This document shows positions 53,679-64,000 of a stretch of 64,000 bases of DNA, piece after piece. This stretch comes from Thalassoglobus polymorphus (GTDB taxonomy: Bacteria > Planctomycetota > Planctomycetia > Planctomycetales > Planctomycetaceae): NCBI RefSeq assembly GCF_007744255.1, contig NZ_CP036267.1, forward strand, positions 4,940,001 to 5,004,000, written 5' to 3'. Position numbers and translations under genes: made by a program. Position 1 is the stretch's first letter. Each line of letters begins with the position of its first letter. Below the pieces are notes generated by a model. The model had not been told where the DNA came from. It did not search any database and worked only from the letters and a program-made list of their open reading frames with translations.

Positions 53679-54554
53679 CACAGTCTGAGGAAGCTGGAGT
53701 GAATCCAGGATCCGTTCACAGGCTTCGGATTTGTTCAAAACATAGAAATGAATACCACGGACGCCTGAATCGACCAGTTCCTGACACTGCTGAATCGCAA
53801 ATTCAACACCGATTTCAAACTGAGCTTCCTGGTCATCCTGCACAGCTTCCAACTTCGCCGCAAGTTCTTCAGGAATGACAGCACCGCACATACTGGTAAT
53901 TCTTTTGATGCGAGCAAACTCCGTAATGGGCATGATTCCTGCCACGAGAGGGACGGATACATTTCGTTTTTCGATCTCGTCACGAAAGCGAAAGAAGTTC
54001 GCATTGTTGAAAAAGAGCTGAGTGAAAATTGCGTCCGCTCCAGCATCAACTTTTCGGACAAGATTAACAAGATCCGTCTCTGCGTCGGGGGCTTCGGGAT
54101 GTTTCTCGGGATAGCCTGCAACTCCAATTCCAAGCCCCGGGTGATGCTCACGGATGAGAGAGACAAGCTCATTCGCATAACGCAGCCCACCTTCCACAGC
54201 TTCGAAGGAGTCCGTCCCTGCAGGAGCGTCTCCTCGCAACGCCATGATGTTTTGAATCCCTCGCGAGTTTGCCTTGGTCAACCAGTCTCTGAGTTGCTCT
54301 TGTGTTGAACCAACACAGGTAAAATGCGCTGTTGCAGGTAAGTCAAATTTCGATTGTATCATCTCGCACAATTCAATCGTCCGATCCTGAGTTGTCCCCC
54401 CAGCTCCATAGGTACACGAAATAAAATCAGGCGAGTGAGTTGCCAATCGGGAGAGATGGTCGATCAGCAGCTGATCCCCCTTCTCCGTTTTTGGAGGGAA
54501 AATTTCAAATGAAAGGCCGAAAGACTTGGCAGCGTAGATCTCTTTGATCCGCAT
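53676..54554 (-). CDS. metF: 5,10-methylenetetrahydrofolate reductase
   Basis: A 292-residue TIM-barrel flavoprotein. The ATG at 54554 ([22 protein letters not shown]) is chosen; an in-frame TTG nine codons earlier is possible. Motifs: [14 protein letters not shown] with the catalytic Glu, [36 protein letters not shown] (folate and FAD binding), [15 protein letters not shown] and [15 protein letters not shown]. The length is that of the short bacterial MetF without the regulatory domain. It makes 5-methyl-THF for methionine synthesis. It lies downstream of mqnC with a 52-base gap on the same strand. Confidence 0.95.
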   Translation of the reverse strand: MRIKEIYAAKSFGLSFEIFPPKTEKGDQLLIDHLSRLATHSPDFISCTYGAGGTTQDRTIELCEMIQSKFDLPATAHFTCVGSTQEQLRDWLTKANSRGIQNIMALRGDAPAGTDSFEAVEGGLRYANELVSLIREHHPGLGIGVAGYPEKHPEAPDAETDLVNLVRKVDAGADAIFTQLFFNNANFFRFRDEIEKRNVSVPLVAGIMPITEFARIKRITSMCGAVIPEELAAKLEAVQDDQEAQFEIGVEFAIQQCQELVDSGVRGIHFYVLNKSEACERILDSLQLPQTV

Positions 54555-54606
54555 AGAATTCACTAAAGGGTCGAGGTTCAAAATGAAGGGTATTGAATTG
54601 CTGGGT

Positions 54607-55764
54607 TTATGAAACGGTGGAGGTGGCCGGTGCTTCGTCGAGATAGTCGTAGAACACGTTTCGCTGACGCGGGATGTATCCCGAATCAGTAATGCAACGA
54701 CGAATTGTTTCGAGGGAAAGCTGAAACACGGTCCCAGCCTGTGCTACGACATTCTCTTCAATCATCAAGCTTCCCATGTCGTTCGCACCAAAGAAGAGTG
54801 CGAGTTGACCGACCTTCTCTCCCTGAGTGACCCAGCTTGATTGGATATTCGGGATGTTGTCCAAATACAAACGTGCTATTGCCTGGGTTTTCAAATACTC
54901 AAACGCACCAGCAGAAGGTACGTCCGACATATCAACTCCGCCGCTGCGCCCCTGCTCTGCATCGCGCCCAAACCAGGGAGCTTCTTCCGGTGGTTGATGC
55001 GTCCAGCAGATGAATGCGGTGAAACCATTCGACTCATCCTGCAATTGACGCAGCCGCTCAAGATGTTCGATTCGTTCTTCCAATGTTTCGACATGCCCGA
55101 ACATCATGGTGCAGGTACTCTTCCCACCGAGTTGATGCCAGACACGGTTAACTTCCAACCAACCATCGCTGAGCACTTTCCCTCGAGTAATCTGCTTCCG
55201 GACTCGGTCCACCAAAATCTCACCCCCGCCACCGGGAAGGCTGCCCAGCCCCGCATCCATCAACCGCTGCAGGACTGTCTCAAGTGGTAACTTACTGATT
55301 TTATGAAAATGCCAAAGTTCCGGAGGACTGAACCCATGAATGTTGACCTGAGGAAACTTCTCTTTCATTCCCCGCAAGAGATCCTCGTACCATTCGAGGG
55401 AAAGCTGAGGATGCAGGCCACCCTGTAAAAGAATTTGATCTCCACCAAGGTCAACAGTTTCCTGAATCTTGTTGTAGAGAACCTCTTCCGTGAGCACATA
55501 GGCCTCGTCATGCCCAACCGGTCGATAGAACGCACAAAAATCACAAACCGCCGAACAGACGTTCGAGTAATTGATATTGCGGTCAATGTTATATGTTCGA
55601 AACGGCTCTGGGTGGAACCGCCGCGTGACAGCATCGGCAGCTTGTCCGATTGCAGCAAGGTCGTGAGACTTGAGCAAAGCCACTCCCTCTTCTGACGTCA
55701 AGCGTTCGCCAGCGACAGCTTTCTCCAGAATCGTCGATATGTCGTTTTCAATAGCGGTGATCAT
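54607..55764 (-). CDS. mqnC: Cyclic dehypoxanthinyl futalosine synthase (radical SAM)
   Basis: A 385-residue protein; the start at 55764 ([22 protein letters not shown]) fits the family N-terminus, and the longer open frame is not supported. The radical-SAM motif is [13 protein letters not shown] (C-x3-C-x2-C) near residue 65. Others are [20 protein letters not shown] near 110, [12 protein letters not shown]-like near 140, [17 protein letters not shown] near 175, [13 protein letters not shown] near 225 and [10 protein letters not shown] near 250. MqnC cyclises dehypoxanthine futalosine; the product is the substrate of MqnD (11212-12108). Together they show menaquinone synthesis by the futalosine route. 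MqnE shares the fold but has a different motif context. Confidence 0.9.
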   Translation of the reverse strand: MITAIENDISTILEKAVAGERLTSEEGVALLKSHDLAAIGQAADAVTRRFHPEPFRTYNIDRNINYSNVCSAVCDFCAFYRPVGHDEAYVLTEEVLYNKIQETVDLGGDQILLQGGLHPQLSLEWYEDLLRGMKEKFPQVNIHGFSPPELWHFHKISKLPLETVLQRLMDAGLGSLPGGGGEILVDRVRKQITRGKVLSDGWLEVNRVWHQLGGKSTCTMMFGHVETLEERIEHLERLRQLQDESNGFTAFICWTHQPPEEAPWFGRDAEQGRSGGVDMSDVPSAGAFEYLKTQAIARLYLDNIPNIQSSWVTQGEKVGQLALFFGANDMGSLMIEENVVAQAGTVFQLSLETIRRCITDSGYIPRQRNVFYDYLDEAPATSTVS

Positions 55765-56087
55765 TGGTTGTAGATTTCCGTGTTCGATCAAAATCGCAAT
55801 GAGACTCATGCAGTGTCGTTCCAATGGCACAGAGCAACGTAAATTTTTGCCGCCATGAGAACCGAAGTTGCATCACCAATTTAACTCAAACCGATTAACA
55901 AACAAGGCGTCTTCCCAACTTAGGGAGACGCCTTGATGGAATTTCTTAAGAACTCGAAGAAAACTTATTCGTCTCTTCCTGAAAGTGCTGTGAAAGTGAG
56001 GTTCCGTAACAATCAAGTGCTGTAAACATCAAACACTGTGATATCTGCTATCAGAAACTTTAACCACAGGCACCTTCGTCCGTTTCA
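55765..56087. other. Intergenic region behind rpoC with a terminator
   Basis: The region is 323 bases between rpoC and mqnC, both on the minus strand. It holds the rpoC terminator and presumably the mqnC promoter; no gene seen. Confidence 0.6.
55903..55935 (-). terminator. Intrinsic terminator of the rpoB-rpoC operon
   Basis: CAAGGCGTCTTCCC pairs with GGGAGACGCCTTG (one bulged base). On the minus strand TTGTTTGTTAAT follows. It lies about 150 bases behind the rpoC stop. Confidence 0.8.
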
Positions 56088-60434
<4,347 letters not shown>

Positions 60435-60512
60435 AGGACACTCCTATTCTGGAATGGGGAAATCTTCAATTTGAATTCAAAATCGTTCTAAACAACTGGA
60501 AGTTTCAAACAC

Positions 60513-63500
60513 TTACGTGTGAGTTTTTTCCAATTGCATGTTCAAACACAGTCCGCGAATTTCGTTGTTCAGCACATCGAAACTTGCGGGTGTTCCGGCC
60601 TCAAGGGTGTTTTCCCCCTTAACCATTGACTCGTAAATTTTGGTGCGGCCTTCAACATCATCACTCTTCACAGTGAGCAATTCCTGAAGGATGTAAGCGG
60701 CTCCGTAGGCTTCCAATGCCCAAACTTCCATCTCTCCGAATCGCTGACCACCGAAGCGGGCTTTTCCACCCAACGGTTGTTGAGTAATGAGCGAGTAAGG
60801 TCCCGTTGCACGGGCATGCACTTTGTCATCAACAAGGTGATGCAGTTTCAACATGTAGATGTAACCGACAGTTGTTTTCTGCTCCATCTGCTCGCCGGTT
60901 CGTCCATCGTAAAGACGAACTTTTCCTTCTTCCGGCAAGCCAGCTTCCTTGAGACAATCGTTAATTTCAGCTTCTGGGGCACCATCGAAAACTGGGCAAA
61001 TCGCACGGAAGCCAAGTTTTGAGGCTGCCCATCCAAGGTGAGTTTCCAAAATCTGACCGACGTTCATACGACTCGGAACACCAAGTGGGTTCAGAATAAT
61101 GTCGATGGGGGTTCCGTCATCCAGATAAGGCATATCCTCAACTGGCAAGACTTTTGAAATTACACCCTTGTTTCCGTGACGGCCAGCCATTTTATCCCCG
61201 ACAGAAATCTGTCGTTTGGAGGCCACATAAACCTTCACCATCTGCAGCACGCCGTTAGGAAGTTCATCTCCACGCTTCATGCTGTTCAGGTTTTGCTCAG
61301 CCTCATCAATGACTTCCACCACGAACGGCCACTGTTCATTCATCAGCTTACGCAGATCCGCTTGTTTTTGAGGGCTGCGAATGTCGAGTTTGTCGAAATG
61401 GCTTTCGAAACTTTTCGCGTATTGAGCGACAAACTTCACATCTTCAATACTGCGAATTTCCCTTCCGTCATCATCTGCCAGATGACGCCCCAAGGCGGCA
61501 TCAAATTCGACGACAAACTCCTGGAACTTCTCTGCAATTTTCTCCTGACCTTCTTGTTGAATCTTTGCGACTTCGATGTCGAAAACTTTTCGATCGGCCT
61601 CAGAAAGACTCATTCTGCGAGAGAACTTCTCAGTTTGGATAACAATCCCCTCAACGCCACTATTGACTTCAAGAGATTCGTTTTTCACATCTTCTCCGGC
61701 CTTACCGAAGATCGCATGCAACAACTTTTCTTCAGGAGTCAATTCTGCTTTGGCCTTAGGGACCACTTTACCAACCAGAATATCTCCCTGCTTGACCCGC
61801 GTTCCGACGTGAACAATCCCGTCATCATCAAGATGACGCAAAGCTTTTTCGCTCACGTTCGGGATATCTCGAGTGAACTCTTCACGACCAAGCTTGGTCT
61901 CGCGGATCTCAACATCGAATTCATCAATGTGAATCGAAGTGTAAACATCATCCTTAACGAGTCGCTCAGAGAGAATAATCGCATCTTCAAAGTTGAACCC
62001 TTCCCACGACATGAAGCCCACAAGAACATTTCGTCCCAGTGCCAAGATCCCATCTTGTGTGGCAGCACTGTCAGCAAGAATCTGGTCTTTCTTAACCTTC
62101 TGCCCAACAGAGACCAACGGTTTCTGATTCAAGCATGTTCGCTCGTTCAGCCCCATGTACTTTCGCAGAGGGAATTTCTTACCTTCGACCTCAATGACGT
62201 TTGCATCAACATACGTCACTTTTCCTGCTCGGTCCGAGCGAACAACCATACCGGAGTAACGAGGAATCTCTTCCTCCATCCCAGTCCCGACCAAAGGCGC
62301 TTCAGCGATCAAGAGCGGAACCGCCTGACGTTGCATGTTTGACCCCATCAACGCACGGTTCGCATCATCGTGCTCAAGGAAAGGAATCAACCCAGCAGAG
62401 ACACCCACCATTTGGCAAGGTGCCACATCGATGAATTCCACATCCATGGCGGGAATCCAGTGAACATCACTGCGATAACGCGACAAGACGCGCTCGTCAA
62501 TAATCACGCCATTTTCGACACGCGTATCAGCAGGAGCAACGTGCACACTCGCTTCTTCATCAGCACGCAACCACATGATTTCATCAATCACTTTTCCATT
62601 CGAAACCTTACGATATGGAGTGATCAAAAATCCGTAGTCATCAACTTTCGAGAAGATACTCAAACTGGAAATCAGACCAATGTTTGTACCTTCAGGAGTT
62701 TCAATCGGACAAATTCGACCGTAGTGCGAAATATGTACGTCGCGAACTTCAAAGCCTGCACGCTTACGATTCAAACCACCTGGACCAAGTGCACTTAATC
62801 GACGCTCGTGTGTGAGCATCGAAAGTGGATTCGTCTGGTCGACCACCTGCGAAAGTTCACTTCGCCCAAAGAAATAATCAATGGCCGCTGAAACAGACTT
62901 CGGATTGACCAAAGTACGCGGACTCATTTCTTCAACATCTTTCAGGCTCATTCGCTCCTGAACAGTTCGCCGAAGTTTCAGAAAACCTTTACGGATTTCA
63001 TCCATCCCCAATTCATCAATAGTCCGCAAACGTCGGTTACCGAGATTATCGATATCATCAACGTAAGCTGAATCATCATCCATACGTAGTAAAACAAGAT
63101 AACGAACAGCGTTGACCATATCCTCGGAACGCAAAGTCATTTCGTCATCAGGAATATCCTGATTGAACTTGCGGTTGATACGAAAGCGTCCAACTCGACC
63201 AAGCCGATATCGATTGACATCGTAAAACTTCTCTGCGAAGAGATCCTTAGCCTTCTCAAGTGAAGGAGGATTACCAGGACGCAGGCGCTGATAAATCTTC
63301 AGCAAGGCTTCTTCATGGCTGACTGTATTATCTTCGATCACGCTGTTAAGGATCAGCGTGTCACGAACATCATCCAGGGTTTGCACAACCTTGATGCCCG
63401 CTTCCGCGATTTCAGCAGCCTGGGTCGCAGAAATTGTGTGGCAGCACTCAACAATAATTTCACCGGCTCGTTCGCCAGTTTCGTATGCAACATCTTCGGC

Positions 63501-64000
63501 AGCATAGAGACCGGCAAGATCTGATCCATCCTTGCCAACTTTGGTCTTAACGACTTTATAGAAGATTTCGAGCAAAGATGTGTCAGTACTGTACTCTTCA
63601 TTCATCGCTCGCAGCAAAGTCATAGCAGAGAAGCGACCACTCTGATCGATACGAACTCCTAAGGTTTCCTTTTTGGAAACCATAAATTCAATCCAACTAC
63701 CACGCTCTGGAATGACGCGGCAAGAGTACTCTTTACGTTCGCCTGGTTCGGAGGCAACAACGAAATCAACACCAGGTGAACGATGCAACTGGCTGACGAT
63801 AACCCGCTCTGATCCATTGATGATGAATTCACCACCACCAATCATGATCGGCATATCCCCGAGGTAGACCTCTTCTTCGATAGGCTCTTCTTTGACAAGA
63901 CGAAGAGTCACACGGAAAGGGCGACCGTAAGTCAAGCGGAGCTGACGACACTCAGTCGGGCTGTAACGTGGTTTACCGAGTTCGTATTTGACATACTCCA
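60513..64000 (-). CDS. rpoB: DNA-directed RNA polymerase subunit beta (5' end outside window)
   Basis: About 1160 residues are visible; the frame is open to the window edge ([20 protein letters not shown]) and the true start lies beyond it. Landmarks: [22 protein letters not shown], the rifampicin-region [20 protein letters not shown] and [33 protein letters not shown], the GYNFEDA-like [29 protein letters not shown] and the C-terminal [20 protein letters not shown]. The Gln, Asp, His and Ser positions of the rifampicin pocket look wild type ([18 protein letters not shown]). Confidence 0.98.
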   Translation of the reverse strand, partial: EYVKYELGKPRYSPTECRQLRLTYGRPFRVTLRLVKEEPIEEEVYLGDMPIMIGGGEFIINGSERVIVSQLHRSPGVDFVVASEPGERKEYSCRVIPERGSWIEFMVSKKETLGVRIDQSGRFSAMTLLRAMNEEYSTDTSLLEIFYKVVKTKVGKDGSDLAGLYAAEDVAYETGERAGEIIVECCHTISATQAAEIAEAGIKVVQTLDDVRDTLILNSVIEDNTVSHEEALLKIYQRLRPGNPPSLEKAKDLFAEKFYDVNRYRLGRVGRFRINRKFNQDIPDDEMTLRSEDMVNAVRYLVLLRMDDDSAYVDDIDNLGNRRLRTIDELGMDEIRKGFLKLRRTVQERMSLKDVEEMSPRTLVNPKSVSAAIDYFFGRSELSQVVDQTNPLSMLTHERRLSALGPGGLNRKRAGFEVRDVHISHYGRICPIETPEGTNIGLISSLSIFSKVDDYGFLITPYRKVSNGKVIDEIMWLRADEEASVHVAPADTRVENGVIIDERVLSRYRSDVHWIPAMDVEFIDVAPCQMVGVSAGLIPFLEHDDANRALMGSNMQRQAVPLLIAEAPLVGTGMEEEIPRYSGMVVRSDRAGKVTYVDANVIEVEGKKFPLRKYMGLNERTCLNQKPLVSVGQKVKKDQILADSAATQDGILALGRNVLVGFMSWEGFNFEDAIILSERLVKDDVYTSIHIDEFDVEIRETKLGREEFTRDIPNVSEKALRHLDDDGIVHVGTRVKQGDILVGKVVPKAKAELTPEEKLLHAIFGKAGEDVKNESLEVNSGVEGIVIQTEKFSRRMSLSEADRKVFDIEVAKIQQEGQEKIAEKFQEFVVEFDAALGRHLADDDGREIRSIEDVKFVAQYAKSFESHFDKLDIRSPQKQADLRKLMNEQWPFVVEVIDEAEQNLNSMKRGDELPNGVLQMVKVYVASKRQISVGDKMAGRHGNKGVISKVLPVEDMPYLDDGTPIDIILNPLGVPSRMNVGQILETHLGWAASKLGFRAICPVFDGAPEAEINDCLKEAGLPEEGKVRLYDGRTGEQMEQKTTVGYIYMLKLHHLVDDKVHARATGPYSLITQQPLGGKARFGGQRFGEMEVWALEAYGAAYILQELLTVKSDDVEGRTKIYESMVKGENTLEAGTPASFDVLNNEIRGLCLNMQLEKTHT

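Noticed and set aside
61176-62342. 388-codon plus-strand frame opposite rpoB
   Set aside because: Antisense shadow of a highly conserved gene; no family features.

Overview
The window looks like chromosomal DNA from a planctomycete of the Planctomycetaceae type (Gimesia / Rubinisphaera / Planctomicrobium relatives). The evidence is lineage-typical families: several DUF1559 pseudopilin-like proteins, a DUF1080 protein, a sulfatase and a sulfatase remnant, an FGE-sulfatase-fold protein, a PEGA lipoprotein, a Ser/Thr kinase with a membrane C-terminus, the futalosine menaquinone route (mqnC, mqnD), an AroD-AroE fusion, and a COG2232-type ATP-grasp protein of H4MPT-linked C1 metabolism. Genes are mostly monocistronic or in short runs. 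TTG and GTG starts are common. I see no phage, integrase, IS transposase or CRISPR array.

Layout. 1-7.4 kb: end of an SDR gene, an exported FGE-fold protein divergent from an ApbE flavin transferase, a TPR lipoprotein, an amidohydrolase, an AroD-AroE-like fusion, and a secreted peroxiredoxin-like protein. 7.4-11 kb: a long intergenic region with a 104-bp repeat, a DUF1559 protein, and a zinc-ribbon membrane protein. 11-17 kb: proB-fabI-mqnD, two small envelope proteins, csrA, an unknown gene and tRNA-Glu. 17-21 kb: a Ser/Thr kinase and a large low-complexity lipoprotein. 21-29.5 kb: an accessory catabolic-looking region with a secreted nitrilase-fold enzyme, two beta-propeller proteins, a ceramidase-like hydrolase translationally coupled to a hexapeptide acyltransferase, and a divergent IclR regulator. 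29.5-43 kb: a secreted haem protein, a 59-residue lipoprotein, DUF1559, DUF1080, a tandem cyanophycinase-like protein, a sulfatase with a broken sulfatase next to it, a glycerophosphodiesterase, a PEGA lipoprotein, a membrane FMN-binding/polyferredoxin protein and a HEAT-repeat protein. 43-56 kb: an unknown conserved gene, rpoN, recR-ybaB-dnaX, ridA, the ATP-grasp protein, a Gfo/Idh/MocA oxidoreductase, a zinc-ribbon DUF1559-like protein, metF and mqnC. 56-64 kb: rpoC and most of rpoB.

The most interesting structural signal is a family of exactly 104-bp intergenic elements (8074-8177, 51906-52009, and 43036-43139 inverted). Each has the layout TRGAGCA, about 80 bp, then TRGAGCA-NNN-TGCTCYA, and base changes in the terminal palindrome are compensated. 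In one copy the first TAG is the stop codon of the preceding gene. A longer, diverged relative lies next to metF and its end likewise holds the metF stop codon. Other points of interest are the AroD-AroE fusion, which by eye has lost catalytic residues in both halves; ApbE together with a protein carrying two flavinylation motifs; and a terminator-like hairpin behind tRNA-Glu that contains the start codon of the next ORF. All functional calls come from reading the sequence; no database search was run.
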